The notes under the pieces are model-generated. The model worked only from the letters and a program-made list of their open reading frames with translations, was not told where the DNA came from and searched no databases. The translations under genes were made by a program, and so were the position numbers. A stretch of 64,000 nt of DNA, taken from assembly GCA_963731125.1 (NCBI GenBank), contig CAVSVP010000032.1, forward strand, positions 124,001 to 188,000, in the 5' to 3' direction. Source of the DNA: CAVSVP01 sp963731125 (GTDB lineage Bacteria; Pseudomonadota; Gammaproteobacteria; Competibacterales; Competibacteraceae). Below are positions 17,193 through 27,001 of this stretch, in pieces (within the stretch, counting starts at the first letter, position 1; each line of letters starts with the position of its first letter).

Positions 17193-20100
17193 TTAATTCG
17201 CTTCTAAAAACCACACAACCGACCACGGTGACAACCGGTGTTCGGCTAAGGCGTTTTCTAATTCTGCGTGACTGGCGTATAACATGTCGCAGGCCGGTGG
17301 CTCTAACCCTTCGATGGGTGTATCGCTAAAGTTTCCTAGCAGTGTCAGCACCGCACCGTCACCCAAGATCCAGCTCACTTGCAAACCCTGCTTTCCGAGC
17401 AGTTGAAAACGCGCCTGCTCACCGGTCATACCGGCCAACCGAGGAACGATTTCCCGCTGACGGATTCCCAGCACCTGTTGGTAAAGCCCTAACCAAGCAT
17501 CATGAGGCGCTTGCTGTAAACTGTTCCAGTCCAGCTTGGCACGCTCGAAAGTGGCCGCATCATTGGGGTCTGGAATGCGTTCCTGAGCTTCGGGTTTACT
17601 GAATTCTGCAAAGCGGGCAAATTCTCTGCGCCGCCCTTGTGTAACGGCCGCCGCGAGTTCCGGACCAAAATCACAGAAAAATAGAAAGGGTTGCGCAGCG
17701 GCGAATTCTTCACCCATAAACAGCAAGGGAGGCGTAGGAGCGAGTAAGAATGTCGCCGTGACCGCCCATAACGCCCGGGGCTCGACCAGCTGGCTAATGC
17801 GCTCGCCAAAGGCCCGATTACCCACTTGATCATGGTTTTGAAGAAACGCCACAAACGCTGTGAGCGGTAGGCTACGGCTCGGCTCTCCGCGAATTTCTCC
17901 ATCCCGAAACGCCGAAGGGTCGCCTTGATAGGCAAAACCTTCGCTGAGGCAACGCCCCAAATACCAAATGGGCTTGGTGGCATAATCGGCATAATAGCCG
18001 TCCGCCTCACCCGTCAGCAACACATGCATGGCGTGATGAATATCATCGTTCCACTGGGCATTGTAGTAGCGCGGACCACCGACGGCATTGCGCGTGAGAT
18101 AACGGGCAATATTATGATCATTTTCCAGCACCAGATGACAATGCCGTTCCCGTCCCGGGCCTTGCCGGACAGCATCGGCGAGTTCTTCCAAAACATCCGG
18201 CGTAGAGTCATCCACGATGGCATGCACGGCGTCCAGACGCAGGCCGTCCACATGATACTCTTCCAGCCAGTAGAGGGCATTGTGGATAAAAAAGTCCCGC
18301 ACCGCCCGACTAACCGGCCCATCGAAGTTAATGGCCGCACCCCACGGTGTTTGATGGCGCTCCGTGAAAAACGGCTCCGCATACACATGCAGATAGTTAC
18401 CCTCCGGACCGAAATGATTATAAACCACATCCAGAAAAACCATCAGCCCTTTATCATGGGCGGTCTGAATCAGGTCTTTGAGATCATCCGGAGCACCGTA
18501 GCTGGCATCCGGCGCATAAGGCAGCACACCATCATAACCCCAGTTACGATGCCCAGGAAAATCCGCAACCGGCATCAGCTCGACGGCCGTGACGCCGAGT
18601 TCCACCAAATAATCAAGACGTTCCTTAAGAGCTGCAAAGGTACCCTCTGGAGTGAAGGTGCCTACATGCAATTCATACACCACGGTCTGTTCCCAGGGAC
18701 GCCCGTGCCAACCCACGTCATTCCAGGCAAATTCTCCTGAATCAATAACTTGACTAGGGCCGTGTACATCCTGAGGATTATAACGGGAAGCCGGATCGGG
18801 GACGGTTTGATCGCCATCAATCCGAAAGCGATACCAATCACCGACGCTGGCCTGTGCGGTGACCAGCTCAAACCAACCGTCCTCTAATGCCGTCAGCGGC
18901 AGCACCTGGGGGCGGTCTCCGCTTGTTTCCAAACACAGCTCTACCCGCTGTGCGGCCGGGGCCCACAACCGGAACCGGACATTGCCGTCATCGAGCAATT
19001 GGGCGCCGAAGGGCATGGCATGGCGGCGTTTCATCGTCTTTCTCTCCACAGGTTGCACAGCTTCTGAAGGTAGGGCATCCGTTAGCAGCTTTGCCGGATA
19101 AGGTGCGACTTCTTCACCGCCGAGCCGAGAACGGACGAGCAGCGCTAACGACCGGCCTTGCAAAGGATAGGGTTCCTCCCCGAGATGCCGCCATCCCGAC
19201 GCTGGAGGCGAGGCGACACCGGTATCCAATAACACCTCATAGACCACCTCCCTGGCGTGACCGGGAAGCACGAAGGAAATGTCTTCGTGATGCGTATTGA
19301 GCAGCAATAAAAAATCGTCGTCAATAATGCGTCGGCCACGTTCGTCCTTTTCCTGAAAAGCCTGGCCGGACATATAGACTCCTAGACAGCGTGCAAAGGA
19401 CTGATGCCATTGCTCATCGCTCATTTCTTCGCCGTCCGGATTAAACCAGAGGATATCCTTGACTTCCATACCCTTAATACTTTTGCCTTGAAAGAAGTGG
19501 CGGCGCCGAAAGACGGGATGCTTCCTGCGCACTCGAATAACCCGCCGGGTAAATTCGAGCAACTTGATCTCCTCTTCACTCAGTTCCCAGTTCACCCAGC
19601 TCAGGGGATTGTCCTGACAGTATGCATTGTTATTACCCTGCTGAGTCCGGCTGATCTCATCTCCGGCTAGCAGCATGGGCACCCCTTGGGATAACAGCAG
19701 CGTGGCCAGGAAGTTACGCTGCTGGCGGGCGCGTAACGCCAGGATTTTCGGATCGTCCGTAGGCCCCTCCGCACCGCAGTTCCAGCTGCGGTTATGGGAC
19801 TCACCGTCACGGTTTTCCTCGCCATTGGCCTCATTATGCTTGTCGTTATAGCTGACCAGGTCTCGCAGCGGGAAACCGTCATGGGCGGTAATGAAATTAA
19901 TGCTCGCATACGGCCGCCGCCCATTGTGCTGATATAAGTCGCTGGAACCGGTTACCCGGTACGCCAGCTCGCCGATTAACCCACCCTCGCCTTTCCAATA
20001 GTCGCGCAAAACATCCCGGTATTTGCCGTTCCACTCGGTCCATCCAACCGGGAAATTCCCTACCTGATAACCGCCTGCGCCTAGATCCCAAGGTTCAGCG

Positions 20101-21248
20101 ATCAGTTTGACCTGGGACAGCACGGGATCCTGATGAATAATATCCATAAAAGCACCCAGCTGATCCACCTCATGAAGCTCCCTGGCCAAAGCCGAGGCTA
20201 AGTCAAAGCGAAAGCCATCCACGTGCATTTCCACTACCCAATAGCGCAGGCTATCCATGATCAACTGGAGAACCCGCGGATGCGTCATGTTCAGAGTATT
20301 GCCGCAACCGGTGTAATCCATGTAGTAACGCGGATTATCGGAAACCAAACGGTAGTAGGCGGCATTGTCGATACCCCGGAAGCAGAGGGTGGGGCCCATA
20401 TGACTACCCTCGGCAGTGTGGTTGTAGACGACATCCAGAATCACCTCAATTCCGGCCGAGTGCAGCGTCTTGACCATGGTCTTGAATTCACTCACCTGGC
20501 CGGTGGCCAAGTAGCGCTGATCGGGGGCAAAAAAACCGATGGAGTTATACCCCCAATAGTTCCGCAGCCTTTTCTCCACCAAATACCGGTCATCGATGAA
20601 AGCATGGATCGGCATAAGCTCTACGGCAGTAATACCTAACTGCTGCAGGTATTCAATTACCGGTGCGGTGGCCAATCCCGCATAAGTTCCACGCAGGTTT
20701 GGCGGGATGTCGGGATGTTGGATGGTAAACCCCCGGACATGCAGTTCATAAATAATGGTTTCGTGCCAGGGAATCCCGGGCGGCGCATCATCGCCCCAGG
20801 TAAACGCCGAGTCGATAACCTGACATTTGGGCATTCCAAAGGCGCTGTCCCGGCTGTTAAAGCTGTCATCCTCCCGGCGATGCCCAATTCGGTAACCGAA
20901 TTGGGCATCGCTCCATTTCAAGTCGCCCAGGATAGATTTAGCATAGGGGTCCAACAACAGCTTGTTGGGATTAAATCGATGCCCCAGATCCGGCTGGTAA
21001 GGGCCGTGTACACGATAGCCATAGAGCTGGTCCGGACGCACCTCGGGCAGGTAGGCATGCCAAACCCGATCGGTCTGGTCCTGGAATTCGACACATTGCA
21101 GCTCCCGCCGCCCCTTGCTATCGAACAAACAGAGTTCAACCTTTTCGGCATGCTCGGAAAACAAAGCAAAATTAACCCCTTCTCCATCCCAGGTCGCCCC
21201 CAGGGGGTAAGGTTTGCCAGGCCATACGGCCGTCACCGGTTTGGGCAT
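17193..21248 (-). CDS. Fused glycogen debranching enzyme (GlgX) and malto-oligosyltrehalose trehalohydrolase (TreZ)
   Basis: This 1351-residue protein joins two glycosidases of family GH13. Residues about 1-715 are GlgX/TreX, which cuts alpha-1,6 branches; the nucleophile region VDGFRFDLASAL, acid KLIAEPWDLG and TAHDGFPL are intact. Residues about 739-1351 are TreZ, which releases trehalose from maltooligosyl trehalose; VDGLRLDAVHAI, LVLENDHN and LQNHDQVGNRAFG are intact. The join is a short linker, and the TreZ part still opens with a Met at residue 739 (ATG at 19034) with GGAGA 8 nt before it, so free TreZ may also be made. It is the last gene of the glgE/treS/glgX operon. TreY, which makes the TreZ substrate, is not in the window. 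Confidence 0.9.
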   Translation of the reverse strand: MPKPVTAVWPGKPYPLGATWDGEGVNFALFSEHAEKVELCLFDSKGRRELQCVEFQDQTDRVWHAYLPEVRPDQLYGYRVHGPYQPDLGHRFNPNKLLLDPYAKSILGDLKWSDAQFGYRIGHRREDDSFNSRDSAFGMPKCQVIDSAFTWGDDAPPGIPWHETIIYELHVRGFTIQHPDIPPNLRGTYAGLATAPVIEYLQQLGITAVELMPIHAFIDDRYLVEKRLRNYWGYNSIGFFAPDQRYLATGQVSEFKTMVKTLHSAGIEVILDVVYNHTAEGSHMGPTLCFRGIDNAAYYRLVSDNPRYYMDYTGCGNTLNMTHPRVLQLIMDSLRYWVVEMHVDGFRFDLASALARELHEVDQLGAFMDIIHQDPVLSQVKLIAEPWDLGAGGYQVGNFPVGWTEWNGKYRDVLRDYWKGEGGLIGELAYRVTGSSDLYQHNGRRPYASINFITAHDGFPLRDLVSYNDKHNEANGEENRDGESHNRSWNCGAEGPTDDPKILALRARQQRNFLATLLLSQGVPMLLAGDEISRTQQGNNNAYCQDNPLSWVNWELSEEEIKLLEFTRRVIRVRRKHPVFRRRHFFQGKSIKGMEVKDILWFNPDGEEMSDEQWHQSFARCLGVYMSGQAFQEKDERGRRIIDDDFLLLLNTHHEDISFVLPGHAREVVYEVLLDTGVASPPASGWRHLGEEPYPLQGRSLALLVRSRLGGEEVAPYPAKLLTDALPSEAVQPVERKTMKRRHAMPFGAQLLDDGNVRFRLWAPAAQRVELCLETSGDRPQVLPLTALEDGWFELVTAQASVGDWYRFRIDGDQTVPDPASRYNPQDVHGPSQVIDSGEFAWNDVGWHGRPWEQTVVYELHVGTFTPEGTFAALKERLDYLVELGVTAVELMPVADFPGHRNWGYDGVLPYAPDASYGAPDDLKDLIQTAHDKGLMVFLDVVYNHFGPEGNYLHVYAEPFFTERHQTPWGAAINFDGPVSRAVRDFFIHNALYWLEEYHVDGLRLDAVHAIVDDSTPDVLEELADAVRQGPGRERHCHLVLENDHNIARYLTRNAVGGPRYYNAQWNDDIHHAMHVLLTGEADGYYADYATKPIWYLGRCLSEGFAYQGDPSAFRDGEIRGEPSRSLPLTAFVAFLQNHDQVGNRAFGERISQLVEPRALWAVTATFLLAPTPPLLFMGEEFAAAQPFLFFCDFGPELAAAVTQGRRREFARFAEFSKPEAQERIPDPNDAATFERAKLDWNSLQQAPHDAWLGLYQQVLGIRQREIVPRLAGMTGEQARFQLLGKQGLQVSWILGDGAVLTLLGNFSDTPIEGLEPPACDMLYASHAELENALAEHRLSPWSVVWFLEAN

Positions 21249-21306
21249 AGTCAGTTATCCTGTTGTTGGTTTTTGAGTCAATCGAGATAGCATCCAAAAA
21301 CGTATT

Positions 21307-21404
21307 TCTCCCCTCACCCCAACTCTCTCCCGCCAGGAGAGAGGGAGTTAACAAAAGATTTATTTCCTCTCCTCTTGAAGGGGAGAAGGTGCAGGTGAGG
21401 AGTA
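21307..21404. repeat. Imperfect palindromic intergenic repeat
   Basis: In the 239 bp gap between treS-mak and glgX-treZ, CTCCCCTCACCCCAACTCTC and what follows (21308-21345) is roughly mirrored by GGGGAGAAGGTGCAGGTGAG (21380-21399). A smaller GGAGAGAGGGAG/CTCTCTCC pairing sits inside the left half. The CCCTCACCCCAACYCTCTCCC type is a widespread intergenic repeat. It could weaken read-through between the two genes. The strand is arbitrary. Confidence 0.6.
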
Positions 21405-21487
21405 TTTAAATACTTGGTTCAAAAAAAATGGCCACGGCCCAGTTTGGGCCTGCCGTTGCTAAGATCCGTAAACTCACCGCTTTGCGG

Positions 21488-24400
21488 TTACTCGTCTACC
21501 AGCAGTTCATAGAGTCCACCGAGGGGGACACTGACCCAGGTCGGCCGATTGTCCAGCTCATAACGCAGTTCATAAAACGCCTTTTCCAACACGAACAAAT
21601 CGATTAACGCTTGAGCATAGGTCGGCTCCTCGGGATAGACGGCACACCCAGCCACGGCTTCCTCATAACCGCCCATAAAAGCATTGACCGTCTTACGCTC
21701 CCAGTCTCGCACGAAGGGCTCCAACAGAGCGATATCGTTGGGCCGATCCGCTGTGATATCGCTGAGTACTGCAAAGGCGGCATAGTTAAATGAGCGCAAC
21801 ATGCCCGCCACATCCTTCAGCGGTGAGTGCTTACCCCGACGCTCTTCCAGCGTCCGGGCCGGTTCTCCTTCGAAATCAATGATCACGAAATCATTTTCCT
21901 TCACCAGCACTTGGCCCAAGTGGTAATCACCGTGATAGCGGGTTTTCAGGGCGTGTAAATCCACGGGCTGCAGCGCATGGATACGTTCGAGCACCGTGTT
22001 GCGCGATGCCAATAGCCGCTGGGCCAGGTCCTGCAGCGCTTCCGGCAGACTCGCCTGCTGGCGGTCCAGTTTATCCAGGGTCTGAACTGCTTCAGCACAA
22101 ACCCGTTCATTCCAGGCGCCGACGTCCATGGCGCTGATCGGTTCGGGATCGAAGGCGGGATCGCCGGTTTCCTTGGCAAGGGCACGATGGAGCTCGCCGG
22201 TGCGCCGCCCCAGCGTCTGCATCATCAGCAGAAAGACGGCGTGCGCCTCGTCACAGTCACACTGAGCCTTCATCTCTTCGGGCTGTAAGAGACAATCTTC
22301 AAGAAATCGCCTTAACGTACCCAGGGTATAATTCCAGGCATCTCCCTGGTTAGCCACAAAGCCCTGCAACAGAACCAACGTGGCGATGGCGCCATCAGCG
22401 CTTTGATATTCCAGGGCCCCTGCCAGGGGCACGATATTGGCGAAGGGCGAAACCTCCGTCAGAAAACGCCCCATTTCCAGTTCCGGGCTGATGCCCTGCT
22501 GCAGACGCCGGTAGCCTTTCAGAAACAATCGGTCTCCCAAAAAGATCGTGGTATTGCTGCTTTCGACAGGAGACCGCCGCACCGGCAACTCAGCAGGATT
22601 AGCGCCGGCCAGCTCAGCAAAGGCAGCGGTAGCGGAAAACCGCAAACACCCTCCATTCACCGGGATTTGCGTATTGCGTTGCATGGATTCTACCAAGGTC
22701 CGGCAGAATCGCTCGTCGGCAAAGGCATCATAAACGACACCCATGCGCGCGTGCACGCGCACCCGGGCTAAGGTATCCGCCCATAGCCCCCGCAACCGGT
22801 CGTCGCCATCCTTCTCCCAGGCCAGGGATAACGGCAGGGAATAGGTCTGCGCTTCCGCATTCGGCAATTGCACCTCCACTCGCGCCAGCAACCATTCCTC
22901 CTCACCCTTCCAAATCACATGTTCGACGATCTCCACCTTGTCGATACGCTCGCCCTTGGCGGCGAACCAGCGCCGGGTCGGCAGATAATTGGGAAGAATC
23001 GTCCGGGTCAGGCGCTCGTAGAGAGTTGCCGCCATCGATCGCCGCGACACATTGACCTGCTCTGGAAAGAAACTCTGCCAGCCCTGGAACAAGACCAAAA
23101 CGGGCAACTCGGTGGCGGGTAAACGCTCCTCATGCCAGGCCGGTGCTTCGGCATGGGGCGTTAATTGGAACCAATAGAAGCCATGCCGGGGTAAGGTCAA
23201 TAAATAAGGCAGTTCACCAATGGCCGGAAAGGGGGTATGCCCCAGCATCTCCAGCGGAACCCGACCCTTAAAGCGCGACAGATCCAGCTCGACCGGCTGG
23301 GCGGAACGGGAGAGATTGGCGACGCATAACACGGCCTCGTCTTCATACTCGCGGATATAGGCCAATATCTTGCGATTGCCGGGTTTAATGAACTCCAGCC
23401 GGCCGCGGCCGAACGCCTTACGGGTCTTACGCACGGCGATCATCCGCTTCATCCAGTTCAGCAGCGAATAGGGCTCCCGCTGCTGGGACTCCACATTGAC
23501 AGCCTCATAGCCGTAGATGGGATCCATGATGGGTGGTAAGTACAGGCGCTGGGGATCCGCCCGGGAGAAGCCGGCATTGCGGTCAGGACTCCACTGCATG
23601 GGCGTACGCACGCCGTTGCGATCCCCTAAATAAATATTGTCACCCATGCCGATTTCATCGCCGTAGTAAATGATAGGCGTCCCAGGCATGGACAAAAGTA
23701 AGCTGTTCATCAGCTTGATCTTATCCAGATCGTTGTCTAGCAACGGTGCCAGGCGGCGGCGAATGCCCACATTAACCCGCATTCTAGGGTCGGCGGCATA
23801 GGCCTGATACATATAGTCCCGCTCTTTGTCGGTTACCATCTCCAGCGTTAATTCGTCATGGTTACGCAGAAAAATGGCCCACTGACAAGTCTCAGGAATC
23901 TCCGGGGTTTGGTCCATGATCTCAACGATGGGATGGCGGTCCTCCTGGGCTACGGCCATATACACACGGGGCATCAGGGGAAAATGATAGGCCATATGGC
24001 ACTCATCGGCCTCGCCGAAATAGTCCCGCACATCCTCTGGCCACTGATTCGCCTCAGCCAGAAACAGGCGGTTCTTATAATGGGCATCAACGACGGCGCG
24101 CATTTCCCTGATGACTGCATGGGTCTCGGGGAGGTTCTCGTTAGCGGTGCCTTCACGCACGCACAGATAGGGAATGGCGTCTAAGCGCAATCCATCCACC
24201 CCCATGTCCAGCCAAAAACGCATGAGCTTAATGACCGCCTTGACCACCTGAGGATTGTTATGATTTAGGTCCGGCTGATGGGAAAAGAAACGGTGCCAAA
24301 AATAGGCTTTCGCCACCGGATCCCAAGCCCAATTGGAGGTTTCCGTATCGGTAAAGATGATGCGCGTCTCAGAGAACGTTTTATCATCGTCGCTCCAGAC

Positions 24401-24826
24401 GTAAAAATTGCGCTTGGCGGAACCGGAAGGCGCCTGACGGGCAGCCTGAAACCAGGGATGCTGTTCAGAGGTATGGTTAATGACCAGCTCCGTAATGACC
24501 TTGAGGTTCCGGCGATGGGCCTCTCGGACAAAGGCCTTGAAATCGGCCCGGGTTCCATACTGAGGATGGACATTGCGGTAATCGGAGATATCGTAGCCGT
24601 CATCCCGCAACGGCGACGGATAAAAAGGTAACAACCAGAGGGTGTTAACCCCCAGGTCCTGAACATAGTCCAGCCGCTGAACGAGCCCCCGGAAATCACC
24701 GATGCCATCCTGATTGCTATCGCCGAAGGCCTTGACATGCAGTTGATAAATGATGGCATCTTTATACCAGAGGGGGTCATCCTGCCAGGCAATATCCACA
24801 GCGACTCCTTGTAATTGCAAATTCAT
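21488..24826 (-). CDS. treS: Trehalose synthase fused to maltokinase (TreS-Mak)
   Basis: The 1112-residue protein couples two steps of the GlgE route. The N-terminal part (about 1-560) is TreS, a GH13 enzyme that turns trehalose into maltose; VDGLRLDAIPYLC (nucleophile), FLAEANQWPEDV (acid) and FLRNHDELTLEMV are intact. The C-terminal part (about 610-1112) is maltokinase, which uses ATP to make maltose 1-phosphate; the kinase motifs YHGDYHLGQVLV (near 968) and FVIIDFEGEPAR are clear. Such fusions are known in many bacteria. The start ATG has AAGGAG 9 nt upstream. It lies 39 nt after glgE, whose substrate it makes. Confidence 0.95.
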   Translation of the reverse strand: MNLQLQGVAVDIAWQDDPLWYKDAIIYQLHVKAFGDSNQDGIGDFRGLVQRLDYVQDLGVNTLWLLPFYPSPLRDDGYDISDYRNVHPQYGTRADFKAFVREAHRRNLKVITELVINHTSEQHPWFQAARQAPSGSAKRNFYVWSDDDKTFSETRIIFTDTETSNWAWDPVAKAYFWHRFFSHQPDLNHNNPQVVKAVIKLMRFWLDMGVDGLRLDAIPYLCVREGTANENLPETHAVIREMRAVVDAHYKNRLFLAEANQWPEDVRDYFGEADECHMAYHFPLMPRVYMAVAQEDRHPIVEIMDQTPEIPETCQWAIFLRNHDELTLEMVTDKERDYMYQAYAADPRMRVNVGIRRRLAPLLDNDLDKIKLMNSLLLSMPGTPIIYYGDEIGMGDNIYLGDRNGVRTPMQWSPDRNAGFSRADPQRLYLPPIMDPIYGYEAVNVESQQREPYSLLNWMKRMIAVRKTRKAFGRGRLEFIKPGNRKILAYIREYEDEAVLCVANLSRSAQPVELDLSRFKGRVPLEMLGHTPFPAIGELPYLLTLPRHGFYWFQLTPHAEAPAWHEERLPATELPVLVLFQGWQSFFPEQVNVSRRSMAATLYERLTRTILPNYLPTRRWFAAKGERIDKVEIVEHVIWKGEEEWLLARVEVQLPNAEAQTYSLPLSLAWEKDGDDRLRGLWADTLARVRVHARMGVVYDAFADERFCRTLVESMQRNTQIPVNGGCLRFSATAAFAELAGANPAELPVRRSPVESSNTTIFLGDRLFLKGYRRLQQGISPELEMGRFLTEVSPFANIVPLAGALEYQSADGAIATLVLLQGFVANQGDAWNYTLGTLRRFLEDCLLQPEEMKAQCDCDEAHAVFLLMMQTLGRRTGELHRALAKETGDPAFDPEPISAMDVGAWNERVCAEAVQTLDKLDRQQASLPEALQDLAQRLLASRNTVLERIHALQPVDLHALKTRYHGDYHLGQVLVKENDFVIIDFEGEPARTLEERRGKHSPLKDVAGMLRSFNYAAFAVLSDITADRPNDIALLEPFVRDWERKTVNAFMGGYEEAVAGCAVYPEEPTYAQALIDLFVLEKAFYELRYELDNRPTWVSVPLGGLYELLVDE

Positions 24827-24865
24827 TCTCGTTTTCTCCTTGACTCCTCAAATTGAGAGACGGTA

Positions 24866-26866
24866 TCAGCCCATGAAGTAGTCAAAATCTTCCTCTGTGT
24901 GAACCCTGCCATGCAGGCGGAAAATATGCGCTGGAACATGGTGTGGATTGAGTTCTACGTAGTTATGCGGACCGTGCCATAAAAAATGGGTGTCACTCAG
25001 CAAATCATGGACCTCGAAGCTACGCTGAAAATTCACTCCCAACGCCTCTAGCGCCAAGCTGACCCAGCCTGACTGGATATGGTAGGAGTCCAGATTGACA
25101 ACCACCAGAATAATATCGGTTTTCTTATCGTTCCACTTGCTGTAGCAAATCAGCTGTTCATTGTCTGTGGGATGAAAGTGTAGATTCCAGTCCTGTTGTA
25201 AGGCCGGACTGCTCTTGCGAATGGAATTGACGCGGGCAATGAAGTCCTTAAGCGAACTGGGTTGATCCAGATCCCGCTGACGGATCTGGTACTTTTCCGA
25301 GTCCAGATATTCCTCGCTGCCATGTCTGACGGGTTTATTTTCCACGAGTTCATAGGCTGGACCATAGATACCGTAGTTAGCCGTTAAGGTCGCCGCTAAT
25401 ACCAAGCGCGCCAGAAAGGCGGGGCGACCGCCAAACTGCAGGTATTCGTTCAGAATGTCCGGGGTGTTAGGCCAGAAATTGGGTCGAAAATACTCCCGCC
25501 CCTGGGTCCGGGTAAGCTCTGTTATATACTCGGTCAGCTCCCATTTGGTGTTGCGCCAGGTAAAATAGGTATAAGAATGGGTATAACCCAATTTCGCCAG
25601 GCGGTGCATCACTTTGGGACGGGTAAACGCCTCCGCCAAAAAAATGGCGTTAGGCGTCGTGGCTTTGATTTCCCGAATCATCCATTCCCACATGGGAAAG
25701 GGTTTGGTATGGGGATTATCCACCCGGAAAATCCGCACGCCCTTATCGATCCAAAACTCAAAGACGCTTTTCAGTTCTTCCCAGAGCGCCTGCCAATCAT
25801 CGGTTTCGAAATTAAACGGATAGATATCCTGATATTTTTTGGGAGGATTCTCGGCATACTGCACTGTACCATCGGGACGCCAACGAAACCAACTGGGGTG
25901 CTCTTTGACGTAGGGATGATCCGGCGCACACTGAAAGGCAATATCCATGGCCACTTCGATGCCGTATTCTTTGGCTTTTGCCACCAGCGCGCAAAAATCC
26001 TCTATGGTGCCTAACTGAGGATGCACCGCTTTATGCCCACCCTCTTTGGCACCGATGGCCCAGGGGCTGCCCACGTCATCGGGTCCGGGATTCAGGGTAT
26101 TGTTCTTACCCTTGCGATTTATCCGTCCAATGGGATGAATGGGAGGCAAATAAAGAACGTCAAATCCCATAGCGGCAATCCGCGGCAAATAAGCCTCACA
26201 GTCTTTGAATGTGCCGTGTTTGCCGGGAATGGGACTGCACGAGCGGGGAAACATTTCGTACCAGGAGCTAAACCGGGCTCGTTCGTCTTCGACTATCATG
26301 CCCAGTTCCTTATCATAGGTTGTAGCGAGACTTTTATCGGGATAGCGCGCCACCATCGCGGCCAATTCTTCGCTCAGAGCATACTGGAGGCGGTCTTCTA
26401 AGTCCTGTTCACCTACCAGCGCCTTGGCTCGGGACTTCAGCCATTCGGCATCCCCGCCGGCAGCGCGCTGGCTGACCTCTTCCAACAGGCCCGCACCCAC
26501 CTGCAAGGCAAGAGCGATATCCTCCGGCTGCACCCGCCTGGCCAAGTCATGACGCCAAGACTTAAAGTGATCGACCCACACGCTAAAGGTATAGCGGTAA
26601 TAGCCCAATTCTCTTATCGTAAATTCACCGCGCCAACGATCATTCACTAAGGGCTGCATGGGAAGCTCAGTCCAGCTCGCCTGGTTTTCCAGCCGGTATT
26701 GTACAGCACAACTCAGAATTTCATGACCGTCCACAAACGCATCGATTTCCACAGTCACAAGTTGGCCGACCGACCGTTTAATCGGATAGCGACCCCCATC
26801 GATCTCAGGACTCACACCTTCGATTACAACCCGGTTTCTACCGTCTGCAACTGACTGTATCGCCAT
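24866..26866 (-). CDS. glgE: Alpha-1,4-glucan:maltose-1-phosphate maltosyltransferase GlgE
   Basis: GlgE extends alpha-glucans by adding maltosyl units from maltose 1-phosphate. The 666-residue protein has the N-terminal beta domain (RVVIEGVSPEIDGGRYPIKR, 12-31), the GH13 barrel with the nucleophile in VRIFRVDNPHTKPF (near 377) and the acid in IFLAEAFTRPKVM (near 408), and the family stretch GYTHSYTYFTWRNTKWEL. Length fits known GlgE proteins. GAGGT lies 8 nt before the ATG. It is the first gene of the operon glgE / treS-mak / glgX-treZ, so trehalose can flow through maltose and maltose 1-phosphate into glucan, with GlgX trimming branches. Confidence 0.96.
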   Translation of the reverse strand: MAIQSVADGRNRVVIEGVSPEIDGGRYPIKRSVGQLVTVEIDAFVDGHEILSCAVQYRLENQASWTELPMQPLVNDRWRGEFTIRELGYYRYTFSVWVDHFKSWRHDLARRVQPEDIALALQVGAGLLEEVSQRAAGGDAEWLKSRAKALVGEQDLEDRLQYALSEELAAMVARYPDKSLATTYDKELGMIVEDERARFSSWYEMFPRSCSPIPGKHGTFKDCEAYLPRIAAMGFDVLYLPPIHPIGRINRKGKNNTLNPGPDDVGSPWAIGAKEGGHKAVHPQLGTIEDFCALVAKAKEYGIEVAMDIAFQCAPDHPYVKEHPSWFRWRPDGTVQYAENPPKKYQDIYPFNFETDDWQALWEELKSVFEFWIDKGVRIFRVDNPHTKPFPMWEWMIREIKATTPNAIFLAEAFTRPKVMHRLAKLGYTHSYTYFTWRNTKWELTEYITELTRTQGREYFRPNFWPNTPDILNEYLQFGGRPAFLARLVLAATLTANYGIYGPAYELVENKPVRHGSEEYLDSEKYQIRQRDLDQPSSLKDFIARVNSIRKSSPALQQDWNLHFHPTDNEQLICYSKWNDKKTDIILVVVNLDSYHIQSGWVSLALEALGVNFQRSFEVHDLLSDTHFLWHGPHNYVELNPHHVPAHIFRLHGRVHTEEDFDYFMG

Positions 26867-27001
26867 GCTTAATACCTCATGGATAATGGGTTTAGTGAAA
26901 GTTGACGCAAAAAGCTTTGCCTAAAGAACAACGCGCCGTGGATAAACGACACCTTTGGCCGCGAGTATTGATTGCAGTGATTGAAGATAATGTTGCCGCC
27001 C

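Noticed and set aside
17925..18740. 271-codon frame antisense to the TreZ part of the glgX-treZ fusion
   Set aside because: Shadow of a strongly conserved gene; no start site and no family match.
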